The notes: a model not told the origin generated them from the letters alone. DNA of 64,000 nt from Enterocola sp045654205 (GCA_045654205.1 JAZOMZ010000026.1:62001-126000); one strand, 5' to 3'; shown: positions 33,259 through 42,564, counted from the first letter of the stretch. A program made the numbers and translations.

Positions 33259-34047
33259 TTTTATAAGGCTTGCTTTAAGACCTTTAATAACAGCATTTGT
33301 AAAGCCATTTGCTTCCATCTCGTTTAGGCCCTTGATAGTAATGCCTCCAGGAGTGGTAACTTTGTCTATTTCAACCTCTGGGTGAGAGTCGTTTGTTTCC
33401 AACAAATCTACTGCGCCACGAAGGGTTTGAATAACCACGTCTTTTGCAACGTTTGGATAAATGCCCATTTCTACGCCACCTTCCATTGCAGCTCTAATGT
33501 ATCTGAATGCGTATGCAATACCGCAACTAGAAAGCGACATCATAGCATTAAGTTGGCTTTCTGGCACAAGGAATGATTTACCAAGTTCGCCAAAGATTTC
33601 TAATATTTCGTTTTCTTGTTCCTTAGTGGCACCGCAAGAAGCGATTGTGTTCACACTTTGAAGCACATCGATAGCGGTGTTTGGAATAATGCGGAAAATA
33701 ACAGGTTTTTCGCCATCTTTGTCTAAAAGATTTTGAAGGTCTGCAATAGAAACTCCTGCCGCAATGGAGATTACAATTTGGTTTTTATAATCTAGTGTTT
33801 CTTTTATGCCAGAAATAATTTGAGAAACTAGCCATGGTTTCACCGCAATAATCACGATGTCTGCACCTTTTACGTTTGCTGAGTTGTCTGTTGTTACTTC
33901 AATATTGTTGTTGAAGTTTTGCAAGTTTCTCAATGCGTCTTCGTTGATGTCACTTACAGAAATTTTTCCTGCTAAACTGCTTTGTGTTAGTCCTCTGGCT
34001 ATGGCTCCGCCCATATTGCCAGCTCCGATAATAGCTATATTTTTCAT
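33256..34047 (-). CDS. proC: Pyrroline-5-carboxylate reductase
   Basis: ProC makes proline from pyrroline-5-carboxylate with NAD(P)H. The 263-residue protein has the Rossmann motif IGAGNMGGAIARGL at residues 6-19, VIIAVKPW near 65, RIIPNTAIDV near 119, and the C-terminal signature VTTPGGITIKGLNEME near residue 233. Its stop codon lies inside the right arm of the structured element at 33131-33258. With proA and proB it completes glutamate-to-proline synthesis in this window. Confidence 0.97.
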   Translation of the reverse strand: MKNIAIIGAGNMGGAIARGLTQSSLAGKISVSDINEDALRNLQNFNNNIEVTTDNSANVKGADIVIIAVKPWLVSQIISGIKETLDYKNQIVISIAAGVSIADLQNLLDKDGEKPVIFRIIPNTAIDVLQSVNTIASCGATKEQENEILEIFGELGKSFLVPESQLNAMMSLSSCGIAYAFRYIRAAMEGGVEMGIYPNVAKDVVIQTLRGAVDLLETNDSHPEVEIDKVTTPGGITIKGLNEMEANGFTNAVIKGLKASLIK

Positions 34048-34160
34048 AATTTCTAGAAAATTTGCGTAAAGGTACTAAATAATGTGTAAAATATAAAGAA
34101 TGAGAATGAATATTTTATATACACAGATAAACCAGCTTTCTCCTTTATTCCCTTCGGTCA

Positions 34161-34679
34161 TCAACTCGTCCTCATTCCTAATTCTTGAATTATCTCCTCC
34201 GCTCCCGTCTCTAAATTACCACTTGTAGAGAAGTGCGCTTGCTCATAAAATGCCATCCTCGAAGCTAGCATTTTCTCGATGAAACCGCGCATTTCTGCTT
34301 CAGATTTATCTTTTATAAGTGGCCTTGTGGCTTTGACTAAATTGAGTCTGTATGTAAGTTCGTCAAGGTCAGGGTTAAGAAAAATCACAGTGCCTTTCTC
34401 CTTCATTATTTCCATATTGTTGTTGAAGCAAGGAGTGCCTCCACCTGTCGCAATAATTACATTTTCAAAGTCTGAGACTTCTTTTAGAATATTGGTTTCT
34501 ATCTGTCTAAACTTATCTTCGCCCATAGAGGCAAAGATTTCATTGATTGTCTTATGAAATCTGTTTTCTATGTAAATGTCGGTGTCGATAAACTCAAATC
34601 CTAGTTTTTTTGACAATTCTCTACCAATGGTAGTCTTTCCCGAGCCCATATAACCCACTAAAAAAAATCTTTTCATCAT
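34161..34679 (-). CDS. aroK: Shikimate kinase
   Basis: AroK phosphorylates shikimate on the way to aromatic amino acids. The 172-residue protein has P-loop GYMGSGKTTIG (residues 8-18), the DTD-R substrate motif (FIDTDIYIENR near 31) and ATGGGTPC near 78. The C-terminal residues QELGMRTS are encoded by a TTAGGAATGAGGA-type repeat, so the last codons seem to have been supplied by repeat sequence. It overlaps cls by four bases and is the last gene of ribD-cls-aroK. The start is 34679 or the adjacent ATG at 34676. Confidence 0.95.
   Translation of the reverse strand: MMKRFFLVGYMGSGKTTIGRELSKKLGFEFIDTDIYIENRFHKTINEIFASMGEDKFRQIETNILKEVSDFENVIIATGGGTPCFNNNMEIMKEKGTVIFLNPDLDELTYRLNLVKATRPLIKDKSEAEMRGFIEKMLASRMAFYEQAHFSTSGNLETGAEEIIQELGMRTS
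34164..34180 (-). repeat. TTAGGAAT-type repeat at the aroK 3' end
   Basis: On the minus strand AATTAGGAATGAGGA, shared with 17061-17086 and, in the other direction relative to its gene, 58294-58310. It encodes the last residues of AroK. Confidence 0.65.
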
Positions 34680-36118
34680 AATATAGGACTTAATAAACGA
34701 GCCAATGCTTGAATAAATTTACGAGATTTTGGTCTGTTTGACCATTTGTAATATGATAGTTTCTTACATACTTTTATGTCTTTTAGGAACAATTCCTTAA
34801 GGTGTTTGCTATGAGTCTCGTCGTATATAAATGCACTCACTTCAAAGTTTTGCTCAAAGCTTCTAAGGTCTATATTGGCAGAACCAATAATGCCGATTTC
34901 ATCGTCAATAACTAGTGTTTTTGAGTGCAAGAAACCTTTGGAATATTGAAGCACTTCTACTCCTGCTTTTAAGACTCTTCCCATATAAGACATCGATGCC
35001 TCGTGTGACGTCTTTTCATCGCTTCTATATGGTATCATTAGTTTGACATCCACACCAGAAAGAGCTGCGGATTCTATGGCATTTAATATACTTTCATTTG
35101 GTAGGAAGTATGGAGTTTGGATATAAACATACTTTTTGGCATTGCTTATGGCCATACAATATGCTTGCATAATGCTCTCGTCTTCCATGTCTGGTCCAGA
35201 AATGCCTATTTGCACAGCAGTTTGGGTACAAACATTGGTTTGAGGGAAGAAACGCTTATTGGTATGCAGTTTTTTTGTTATATACAACCAGTCATAGATA
35301 AACGTATGTTGCAGGCCAGAGACTGCGTCTCCCTTCACTCTCAGATGAGTGTCTCTCCATATTCCCCAATCTAGTCCTTTGGTATATCTGTCTGCTATGT
35401 TAAATCCACCTAGATACCCTATAGTGCCATCTATAACAAGGATTTTTCTGTGGTTACGATAGTTTATCTTACTGGTGAAATAAGGGAAACGTATTTTGAA
35501 AAAAGACTGTAGTTTTATCCCTGCCTTTTTCATATCTCTAATGGTAGAGCGTTTTAGTTTCCAACTCCCCAAATCGTCATAAATAACTCTGACGTCAACA
35601 CCTTCTTGTGCTTTTTTGATTAAAGCTTCTTTGAATGTGTTGCCTGTTTCGTCTGTTTCTATAATGAAATATTCTGCGTGGATGTGGTCTTTTGCACTAG
35701 AAATATCTGCTAACATTTTCGCTAGCAACTTTTTTCCCTCTGTAAATATTTCTATATCGTTATTCCCGTAGACCCCTAGCTCTGATGTTTTACCAATAAG
35801 AGTGGCTAATTTGATATTCTTTTCTACAATTGGATATTTGGTTAAATCCACCTGATTTATAGCCTGCTTTTTGGCTCTATTGGTAATTCTTTTCTTGATT
35901 TTGTTAGAAATCCTTTTTTGTCTGTGGTAGCTTCTCCCAAATAATAGGTAAAAGAATATACCAATGTATGGAAGTAATGTAATGACCAAAATCCAAGAAA
36001 TAGTACGCACAGGACTCCTTTTCCCATCTGTTAGGATGGTGACAATAGACGCTATAATTATGAATAAATATGCATAAGATATAACGTAACCTATTATATT
36101 AGAAAGGGTTTCTAGCAT
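34676..36118 (-). CDS. cls: Cardiolipin synthase
   Basis: Cls joins two phosphatidylglycerols into cardiolipin at the inner membrane. The 480-residue protein has two N-terminal membrane segments (residues 7-30 and 37-60), a basic linker, and two phospholipase-D motifs: HRKILVIDG near residue 220 and HSKTLVIDDEIG near residue 398. Both retain the H-x-K-x4-D residues. It is overlapped by ribD (20 bases) upstream and aroK (4 bases) downstream, so translation of the three is coupled. Confidence 0.93.
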   Translation of the reverse strand: MLETLSNIIGYVISYAYLFIIIASIVTILTDGKRSPVRTISWILVITLLPYIGIFFYLLFGRSYHRQKRISNKIKKRITNRAKKQAINQVDLTKYPIVEKNIKLATLIGKTSELGVYGNNDIEIFTEGKKLLAKMLADISSAKDHIHAEYFIIETDETGNTFKEALIKKAQEGVDVRVIYDDLGSWKLKRSTIRDMKKAGIKLQSFFKIRFPYFTSKINYRNHRKILVIDGTIGYLGGFNIADRYTKGLDWGIWRDTHLRVKGDAVSGLQHTFIYDWLYITKKLHTNKRFFPQTNVCTQTAVQIGISGPDMEDESIMQAYCMAISNAKKYVYIQTPYFLPNESILNAIESAALSGVDVKLMIPYRSDEKTSHEASMSYMGRVLKAGVEVLQYSKGFLHSKTLVIDDEIGIIGSANIDLRSFEQNFEVSAFIYDETHSKHLKELFLKDIKVCKKLSYYKWSNRPKSRKFIQALARLLSPIL

Positions 36119-37145
36119 TTACTTTTTTATAGTGTATAAAAGTACTATCGCAGAATTTATCTATTTCACAAATCAAATTTTCTGTAGAGAAAGTAGGGGC
36201 TGGCACTCCAGAATAGCATGGGGTACTACCAATCTCCACTTGAATGGCATCAAAAAGTCCACGTTCTATGAATTTTTCCAATGTATATCTACCGCCTTCT
36301 ACAATAAGTGATTGGATCTTGTTTTCGTAAAGCCAATCTAGAATTTGTGGTATAATATCTTCGTCAAAATCTATTTTAACTCTCACTCCGTCATCTTTAT
36401 GAGCATTAAAGATGGCTGTTGGCTGAGCATTGTCATAGAAATTGTAATAGCTAGGGATTTCTAGATTTTTGTCTATAACAATTCTTAATGGCGCTTTGCC
36501 TTCGTATCTTCTGCAACCAAGCTTTGGGTCATCTTTAAGAGCTGTGTTTTTACCTACCATTATAGCATCTTCTTCTGCCCTTAATTTGTGAACACAGGTT
36601 TTTGAAATATCGTTGGAGATTCTAATAGGCATAGAGAAATTTCCGTCGATGAAACCATCAGAAGTTTGCGCCCATTTTAGGATAATATATGGTCTTTTCT
36701 TGGTCTGATAAGTAAAGAATCTTGTGTTGAGTTCGTATCCTTCTTCTTGCAAAATACCACATTCCACATTGATGCCAGCATTTTTAAGAATATTGACTCC
36801 TCTGCCAGAGACTAAAGGATTTGGGTCTATATTACAGATAATGACTTCTGCAATTTCTTCTTTTACAATTCTCTCTGCGCAAGGTGGAGTCTTGCCGTAG
36901 TGAGAGCATGGTTCCAGGTTTACAAAAAGGGTACTGCCTTTTAGTAATTCTTTATTTTTTACAGATTCTATAGCATTGACTTCTGCGTGTGCCTCGCCAT
37001 GTTTTCTGTGGTATCCTTCACCAATAATTTTGCCGTCTTTTACTATCACACAGCCCACCATAGGATTAGGAGAAACTCTTCCCATCCCTTTTTTTGCTAG
37101 GCTAAAGCAACGACGCATGTATAATTCTTTGTCTGATTCTGTCAT
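36099..37145 (-). CDS. ribD: Bifunctional riboflavin deaminase/reductase
   Basis: RibD carries out the second and third steps of riboflavin synthesis: deamination of the diaminopyrimidine and reduction of its ribosyl chain. The 348-residue protein has the zinc deaminase motifs HAEVNAIE near residue 51 and EPCSHYGKTPPC near 76, then a reductase domain (ILKWAQTSDGFIDG near 156, IVEGGRYTLEKFI near 282). ribF (38216) lies just across the tRNA gene, so two flavin genes are neighbours. No FMN riboswitch is seen upstream. A TATCTTTG box (minus, 37164-37171) precedes it. Confidence 0.95.
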   Translation of the reverse strand: MTESDKELYMRRCFSLAKKGMGRVSPNPMVGCVIVKDGKIIGEGYHRKHGEAHAEVNAIESVKNKELLKGSTLFVNLEPCSHYGKTPPCAERIVKEEIAEVIICNIDPNPLVSGRGVNILKNAGINVECGILQEEGYELNTRFFTYQTKKRPYIILKWAQTSDGFIDGNFSMPIRISNDISKTCVHKLRAEEDAIMVGKNTALKDDPKLGCRRYEGKAPLRIVIDKNLEIPSYYNFYDNAQPTAIFNAHKDDGVRVKIDFDEDIIPQILDWLYENKIQSLIVEGGRYTLEKFIERGLFDAIQVEIGSTPCYSGVPAPTFSTENLICEIDKFCDSTFIHYKKVNARNPF

Positions 37146-37163
37146 AACTTTTAACTAATTATG

Positions 37164-37171
37164 CAAAGATA
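37164..37171 (-). promoter_or_regulatory. ribD-cls-aroK promoter -7 box
   Basis: TATCTTTG on the minus strand, 19 bases before the ribD ATG (37145). The gap to prmC on the other strand is only 60 bases, so the two divergent promoters must be close together. Confidence 0.55.
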
Positions 37172-37205
37172 TACATAATTTCTATCTTTTTAGTACCTTT
37201 ACGGC

Positions 37206-38030
37206 ATGAAAACATTGTTTATTTCTTATAAAAACGCATTAAATTCTAGATATTCTGCACACGAAATCTCTCTGATGTTTAGAGAATTAGCATCGAAGCA
37301 TTGTAATGTCCCTACTCAGAAGTTGTATTTCTTAGAGGATATAGAGTGTTCTCAGGACCAAAGAGAGTTGTTGGTAGAAGATTTAGAAAAATTGGTATCA
37401 GGGGTGCCATTTCAACATGTTTTGGGTTTTACAGAGTTTTGTGGTCTCAAACTCAATGTAAATGAGAATGTTTTAATTCCTCGTCAAGAAACTTCTGAAC
37501 TCATAGAATGGATAACTCTGCGTGAGAAATCTGTACGTAAAATACTAGATGTTGGCACAGGTAGTGGTTGCATTGCATTAGCCCTTAAAAATAACTTTTC
37601 TGATGCAGATGTTTGGGCTGTAGATAAGAGTGAAAAAGCACTTGTAGTAGCAGCAAAAAATGCCGATGAAACCGCGCTTTTTGTAAACTTTAGGCAACTA
37701 GATATGCTCACCGACTTGGATACTCTTGGACAGGATTTTGATATAATTGTGAGCAATCCTCCATACATTATGCCAAGTGAAAAAGCAGACATGTCCGATG
37801 AGGTTTTATCTCACGAGCCTCACATGGCACTTTTTGTTCCAGAGGAAGATCCTTTGATATACTACAGAGCAGTGGCGGAGTTTGCTTTTAAGGGCGATAG
37901 CTCAGTATATTTTGAGATAAATCCACTACTTTCTACACAAACGTGTGAGATGCTAATGGAAATTGGATTTCAAGAAATAGAAATTAAGAAAGATATATCC
38001 AAAAAACCTAGAATGATTTGGGCAAAATAG
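37206..38030 (+). CDS. prmC: Release-factor glutamine methyltransferase
   Basis: PrmC methylates the GGQ glutamine of peptide-release factors 1 and 2 using SAM. The 274-residue protein has an N-terminal helical domain, then a Rossmann methyltransferase: LDVGTGSGCIALAL near residue 115 and the catalytic NPPYI near residue 183. ETSELIEW near residue 97 is also typical. It diverges from ribD; a TATCTTTT box at 37183-37190 could be its promoter. Confidence 0.95.
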   Translation: MKTLFISYKNALNSRYSAHEISLMFRELASKHCNVPTQKLYFLEDIECSQDQRELLVEDLEKLVSGVPFQHVLGFTEFCGLKLNVNENVLIPRQETSELIEWITLREKSVRKILDVGTGSGCIALALKNNFSDADVWAVDKSEKALVVAAKNADETALFVNFRQLDMLTDLDTLGQDFDIIVSNPPYIMPSEKADMSDEVLSHEPHMALFVPEEDPLIYYRAVAEFAFKGDSSVYFEINPLLSTQTCEMLMEIGFQEIEIKKDISKKPRMIWAK

Positions 38031-38056
38031 GAAAAAAATACCTATCTTTGCGCCAT

Positions 38057-38089
38057 AAAAAAAGAAGCTGACTGAAAGTCAACTTCTTT
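38057..38089 (-). terminator. tRNA terminator
   Basis: Twelve-bp stem with one mismatch (38062-38073 with 38077-38088), loop GAA on the plus strand, followed on the minus strand by seven T's (38057-38063). It starts a few bases after the 3' end of the tRNA. Confidence 0.85.
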
Positions 38090-38092
38090 AGG

Positions 38093-38166
38093 TGGGCCCA
38101 CCTGGACTTGAACCAGGGACCTGCGGGTTATGAGTCCGATGCTCTAACCGACTGAGCTATGAGCCC
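38093..38166 (-). tRNA. tRNA with CAT anticodon (elongator Met, or Ile2 if lysidine-modified)
   Basis: A 74-base cloverleaf: acceptor GGGCTCA/TGGGCCC, D-arm GCTC/GAGC, anticodon loop CTCATAA, T-arm CCTGG-TTCAAGT-CCAGG, discriminator A. CC follows but the next base is T, so CCA is not encoded. Base 1 pairs with 72, so it is not the initiator. In the anticodon stem the 31-39 pair is A-C and the 27-43 pair is T-C; the three middle pairs are G-C. Met versus Ile2 cannot be settled by eye. Confidence 0.92.
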
Positions 38167-38185
38167 GATTGATTAAAATCGAATG

Positions 38186-38216
38186 CAAAGGTAAGAATAT
38201 TTTTTTAATAAACAAA
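38186..38216 (-). promoter_or_regulatory. tRNA promoter overlapping the ribF start codon
   Basis: On the minus strand TTTG (38213-38216), 19 bases, then TACCTTTG (38186-38193), ending 20 bases before the tRNA 5' end. The -33 element includes the first base of the ribF ATG (38216) on the other strand. Confidence 0.75.
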
Positions 38217-39157
38217 TGAAGATAATAGAAAATTTACAAGAAATTAACTTTGGTGGTACAGCGGTAACCATCGGTTTTTTTGATGGAGTACATAAAGGAC
38301 ATGCTGCTTTATTGTCAAATTTAGTATCACAAGCAACCAAGAGAGGTTTAGAGTCTGTGGTAATAACATTCTCTTCTCATCCAAGAGAAGCATTAAATGC
38401 AAATTATATTCCAAAATTGATTACACTTAACAACGAAAGATACGAATTACTAGAAAAATCTGGTATAGATTATTTAGTTGTTCTTCCTTTCAATGAAGAT
38501 ATTTCAAGAAGGTCATTTAAACAATTTATGGATGATTTTTTGATTGCAAAATTCAATGTAAAATATCTTCTAGTGGGTCATGATCATCACTTTGGTTGTG
38601 ATAGAATTAATGGCTTCGCTCAATACAAACAATATGGGGATGAAAAAGGTGTAGAAGTAGAGAGAGAAGAACCATTCAAGATTAAAGACGACGTAATTAG
38701 CTCTTCATATGTTAGACGCAATATTCTTGAAGGAGACGTAGAAAAAGCAGCAGAAGCTCTAGGTTATGATTATTTCTTGGAAGGTTCTGTTATGCCTGGA
38801 TATAAAATGGGCAGAAGTATCGGTTATCCAACTGCAAATCTAGCTATTAGCGATGTTAGAAAACTATTACCATCAGCAGGTGTTTATATTGCTACAGTAA
38901 ATATAGAAGGTGATGAAGAAGAATATCCTTCAATGCTTTACATTGGTTCTCGACCAACATTTGTAAATATGTCTGAATCAAAAAGTATTGAGGTGCATTT
39001 ATTCGATTTCAATGATGAAATCTACCAAAAAAAGATAAGAATAAATTTGAAGAAATTCTTTAGAGAAGAGCTTCATTTTGAGAACCCATTAAAACTGGCA
39101 ACTCAATTAAACAAAGATAAACAAGCCATCAAAGAATGGTTCGCAAAGAAAAAATAA
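38216..39157 (+). CDS. ribF: Bifunctional riboflavin kinase/FAD synthetase
   Basis: RibF turns riboflavin into FMN and then FAD. The 313-residue protein has the nucleotidyltransferase motifs TIGFFDGVHKGHAALL near residue 18 and VGHDHHFG near residue 121, SSSYVRR near 162, then the kinase domain: GYKMGRSIGYPTANL near residue 196 and the LYIGSRPTF block near 240. All normal. The only upstream space is shared with the divergent tRNA promoter; a TATCTTTG box at 38043-38050 lies on the far side of the tRNA and would read through it in antisense if used. Confidence 0.96.
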   Translation: MKIIENLQEINFGGTAVTIGFFDGVHKGHAALLSNLVSQATKRGLESVVITFSSHPREALNANYIPKLITLNNERYELLEKSGIDYLVVLPFNEDISRRSFKQFMDDFLIAKFNVKYLLVGHDHHFGCDRINGFAQYKQYGDEKGVEVEREEPFKIKDDVISSSYVRRNILEGDVEKAAEALGYDYFLEGSVMPGYKMGRSIGYPTANLAISDVRKLLPSAGVYIATVNIEGDEEEYPSMLYIGSRPTFVNMSESKSIEVHLFDFNDEIYQKKIRINLKKFFREELHFENPLKLATQLNKDKQAIKEWFAKKK

Positions 39158-40255
39158 TTATTTGCCCAATAGACTCTTCAGTTTTGGAGAGTCTTTTTTG
39201 TTAAACACTTGACTCAAATTGAACTGCGCAATAAGTTGTTGTTGGCAGTTGACATTGCCTGTCTCATTTACATGTAGGTTAAATGAGAAATAACAATTTA
39301 CAAATCTATTGTTGTATAGGTAGATATAAAGGTCTGTTCTGCTGTATAGTTTGCTTCGATACCATGGGTCGCCCATATTTAGGACTGCTTTTTGTTTTTC
39401 GTATAGAGGATATAGGCTATCTCCGTAGTAGAGAGACTGTTTAAGTCCCAAAAATCTCCATCTAAATGTTAGCTCTGCATTGAGTGCATGGGTAAGAAAC
39501 ATTGTTTCCGTGGCTCTTTCTCTTTGATAACCACCTATATACCCCAATCTAATATTGAAAATATCAATAGGTTCAATTAGATAGTCTAGACTAAAGCCAA
39601 TGTATGGATTTAGCATTATGTCATCATATACACAGTTTGTATAATGATTGTTTGCTAGGTGGTTTAGCATGGCATATCCACCAGTGTAGAACCATTTGTA
39701 TTTATACTGACCTGTAGCAATTACTCTAAATGCTTCTCTAGTTTCTTTGCTATACATGCCACGCCAATCTGCCATAAGCGAAGCAAAACCTTTGTCGCTT
39801 TCGTATTGGAAAAGTGCACCTTGTAGATTGGAATTATAATAGCTAATGGTGTCTGAAAGCAGATATTCTGGAAGTGTTTCTTTAAGGTATCTGTATGGAA
39901 CAAAACCTAGGTTTAAGTCAAATCCTTTTGTCTCTATACGATAATAAATAGTCGGTTTCACCGTAATGTCTCCCCAACTCGCACCAAATGGTTGGTTGTA
40001 TGATACACCCGCCATAAGCTTGTGAGTAGACTCTGTAGAGTCGGCTATTTGTACTCCAATTTCTGGAGCAAGTCTCACTCCAAATATAGTTTGGCTGCGT
40101 TGAGGTGGAGTGCGATCGTATTCTCTATTGTCGAAGTAGAGTAGGAAGTCGGTGTCGTAAGCGAAACTTACCTTTGTTTGTCCCACGGCACAAACAAAAA
40201 CTGCTTCTGTAATAAGCATACTTATGATGATAATATTACGAAGCAGTTTATTCAT
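39158..40255 (-). CDS. Predicted outer-membrane beta-barrel protein
   Basis: A 365-residue protein with a signal peptide (residues 1-25, ending near AVGQ). The mature chain alternates hydrophobic and polar residues in strands with many aromatic residues (PTIYYRIETKGFDLNLGFVP, then YTGGYAMLNHL), and is typical of a small outer-membrane barrel of about 14-16 strands. No conserved family motif is recognised. It abuts ribF (stop codons converge with no gap) and begins one base before the glnN stop on the same strand, so it may be cotranscribed with glnN. Confidence 0.7.
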   Translation of the reverse strand: MNKLLRNIIIISMLITEAVFVCAVGQTKVSFAYDTDFLLYFDNREYDRTPPQRSQTIFGVRLAPEIGVQIADSTESTHKLMAGVSYNQPFGASWGDITVKPTIYYRIETKGFDLNLGFVPYRYLKETLPEYLLSDTISYYNSNLQGALFQYESDKGFASLMADWRGMYSKETREAFRVIATGQYKYKWFYTGGYAMLNHLANNHYTNCVYDDIMLNPYIGFSLDYLIEPIDIFNIRLGYIGGYQRERATETMFLTHALNAELTFRWRFLGLKQSLYYGDSLYPLYEKQKAVLNMGDPWYRSKLYSRTDLYIYLYNNRFVNCYFSFNLHVNETGNVNCQQQLIAQFNLSQVFNKKDSPKLKSLLGK

Positions 40256-40256
40256 T

Positions 40257-42452
40257 TTATCTTATGAAAAGCATTTCACGATATTTTGGTAGAGGCCATA
40301 GTTCGTCGTCAACAATAAGTTCTAGTTCGTCTGCGTTAGCACGGATAGGACTAAAGTATGGAAGAACTGTTTCGCTATAGGCTATGGCTTTTTCTCTTTC
40401 GCATTCTATCTTATTTGCAAGCTTTCTAGCTTCTACCATAGCATCTACATTAGATTTTATAATAGAAATATGTTTAGAAAGTTTTTCTATAAGTTCCATA
40501 TTGTGAGCGCAAAGTTCTTCTGCTTTTTCTGCGCTATAGATTTGTTTTGTTTTATACACATTGTCTAGTAGCAGAGATTGGTATTGTGTTGCCACTGGAA
40601 TAATGTGATTTAAACACAAATCGCCAAGCACGCGAGCCTCAATTTGAAGTTTTTTAGTATAAGTTTCCCATTTAACTTCATTTCTAGCTTCAAGTTCTTT
40701 TTCAGAGAACACTCCAGTTCTGCTAAACATCTCTATGCTAGCTTCTTTTGTGTATGCGTCGTAGATTTTTGGCACGCTAGTTTCGCAGTCTAGACCACGT
40801 TCAGCAGCTTCTTTTCTCCACTGGTCGCTATAACCGTTGCCATCGAAACGAATAGATTTAGATTCCTTAATATAAGCTCTAAGTACTTCAAAGATTGCTT
40901 TATTTGTAGGGATACCACTGGCAATTTTTTCGTCAACAAGATTTTTAAACTCGTTTAGTTGGTCTGCCATTATAGTATTTAGCACTATAAGTGCAGATGC
41001 ACAGTTTGCAGATGAACCAACAGCACGGAACTCAAATCTGTTACCAGTAAAGGCAAATGGAGAAGTACGGTTGCGGTCGGTATTGTCAAGTAAAACTTCT
41101 GGAATGTGTGCCACTCCTAGTTTCATTTGTTTTTTACTACCCATCACAATGGCTTCTTCGCTGCTACTTTCTTCTAGTTTATTAAGCACTTCTGTAAGGT
41201 GAGAACCCAAGAAAGCAGAAATAATAGTAGGAGGAGCCTCGCCTGCACCTAGGCGGTGAGCATTTTGAGCTGTCATAATAGATGCTTTGAGTAGAGCGTT
41301 GTTTTTATAAACAGCCATTAAAGCATTTACAAGGAATGTGATAAATTGCAGATTTTCTTCTGCAGTTTTACCTGGAGTAAACAGACCTACGCCAGTGTCA
41401 GTACCAAGTGACCAGTTGTTGTGTTTACCAGAACCATTGATGCCTGCAAATGGTTTTTCGTGAAGAAGAACCCTGAAACCATGTTTACGTGCTATGCGGT
41501 TCATAATAGACATAACAAGTAGGTTTTGGTCGTTTGCCAAGTTCATTTCACCGAAGATAGGAGCAAGCTCAAATTGGTTTGGAGCCACCTCGTTGTGACG
41601 TGTTTTGCAAGGGATGCCGTATTTATATGCCTCAAACTCAAGCTCTTTCATAAATGCTTGCACGCGGGCAGGAATAGCGCCAAAGTAGTGGTCTTCTAGT
41701 TGTTGGTTTTTAGCAGATTCGTGACCAATAAGTGTGCGTCCGGTAAGCAATAGGTCTGGACGTGCAGCATAAAGTCCTTCATCTACAAGGAAATATTCTT
41801 GTTCCCAACCAAGATATGAGAAAACTTTTTTCACTGTTGGGTCGAAGTAGTGACAAACAGCAGTTGCTGCCTTGTCTACTGCATTAATAGCCTTAAGAAG
41901 AGGAGTTTTATAGTCTAGCGCCTCGCCTGTATATGCTACGAATACTGTAGGGATACAAAGTGTATCGTCTACAATGAATGCAGGTGAAGATGGGTCCCAT
42001 GCTGTATAGCCGCGTGCCTCAAAAGTATTTCTAATGCCACCGTTTGGGAAGCTAGATGCGTCTGGTTCTTGTTGAGCAAGAAGTTTGCCAGAAAATTTTT
42101 CTATTACCTCGCCACCAGGCACAGTAGCATATTCAATAAATGAATCGTGCTTTTCTGCAGTACCCTCTGTTAGAGGCTGGAACCAGTGAGTATAGTGAGT
42201 GGCACCATGTGTCATGGCCCATTGTTTCATGCCTTCAGCTACCTCATCAGCTATTTGGCGGTCTAGTGTTTCGCCTTGGTCTATAGCCTTGATAAGTGCT
42301 TGCATACATTCGTTAGATAGGAATTTGGCCATTTCATTTCTGCCAAACACGTATCTGCCATAATACTCAGAAATATTTCCAGTGGGTGGATTAACTTGCA
42401 ATGCTTTTTTTGTGAAAGCTTCGCTAACAACCCTAAATCTTAATCCGCTCAT
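40257..42452 (-). CDS. glnN: Glutamine synthetase type III
   Basis: GSIII makes glutamine from glutamate, ammonia and ATP; this long form is typical of Bacteroidota and cyanobacteria. The 731-residue chain matches the family size (about 700-730). Recognisable parts: VPGGEVIEKFSGKLLAQQEPDASSFP N-terminal GSIII block (near residue 95), LGWEQEYFLVDEGLY near residue 214, HNEVAPNQFELAPIF near 291, GSGKHNNWSLGTDTG near 346, and NRTSPFAFTGNRFEFRA near 459. The C-terminal helical domain is present. A TAATTTTG box (minus, 42472-42479) precedes it. No adenylylation-type control site is expected in this class. Confidence 0.97.
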   Translation of the reverse strand: MSGLRFRVVSEAFTKKALQVNPPTGNISEYYGRYVFGRNEMAKFLSNECMQALIKAIDQGETLDRQIADEVAEGMKQWAMTHGATHYTHWFQPLTEGTAEKHDSFIEYATVPGGEVIEKFSGKLLAQQEPDASSFPNGGIRNTFEARGYTAWDPSSPAFIVDDTLCIPTVFVAYTGEALDYKTPLLKAINAVDKAATAVCHYFDPTVKKVFSYLGWEQEYFLVDEGLYAARPDLLLTGRTLIGHESAKNQQLEDHYFGAIPARVQAFMKELEFEAYKYGIPCKTRHNEVAPNQFELAPIFGEMNLANDQNLLVMSIMNRIARKHGFRVLLHEKPFAGINGSGKHNNWSLGTDTGVGLFTPGKTAEENLQFITFLVNALMAVYKNNALLKASIMTAQNAHRLGAGEAPPTIISAFLGSHLTEVLNKLEESSSEEAIVMGSKKQMKLGVAHIPEVLLDNTDRNRTSPFAFTGNRFEFRAVGSSANCASALIVLNTIMADQLNEFKNLVDEKIASGIPTNKAIFEVLRAYIKESKSIRFDGNGYSDQWRKEAAERGLDCETSVPKIYDAYTKEASIEMFSRTGVFSEKELEARNEVKWETYTKKLQIEARVLGDLCLNHIIPVATQYQSLLLDNVYKTKQIYSAEKAEELCAHNMELIEKLSKHISIIKSNVDAMVEARKLANKIECEREKAIAYSETVLPYFSPIRANADELELIVDDELWPLPKYREMLFIR

Positions 42453-42471
42453 AAATTATAGTTTTAAAGTA

Positions 42472-42479
42472 CAAAATTA
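42472..42479 (-). promoter_or_regulatory. glnN promoter -7 box
   Basis: TAATTTTG on the minus strand fits TAnnTTTG, 20 bases before the glnN ATG at 42452. Confidence 0.45.
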
Positions 42480-42564
42480 AGAAAATTTTTTAAGGTTCTG
42501 AGCTTGAAATGCTCATTTTTACACATATTATATGTAAAATTTTTAGTTGTTGTCAAAAATTTAT

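Noticed and set aside
38043..38050. TATCTTTG as the main ribF promoter
   Set aside because: It would transcribe the tRNA in antisense and through its terminator region; kept only as a possibility in the text.
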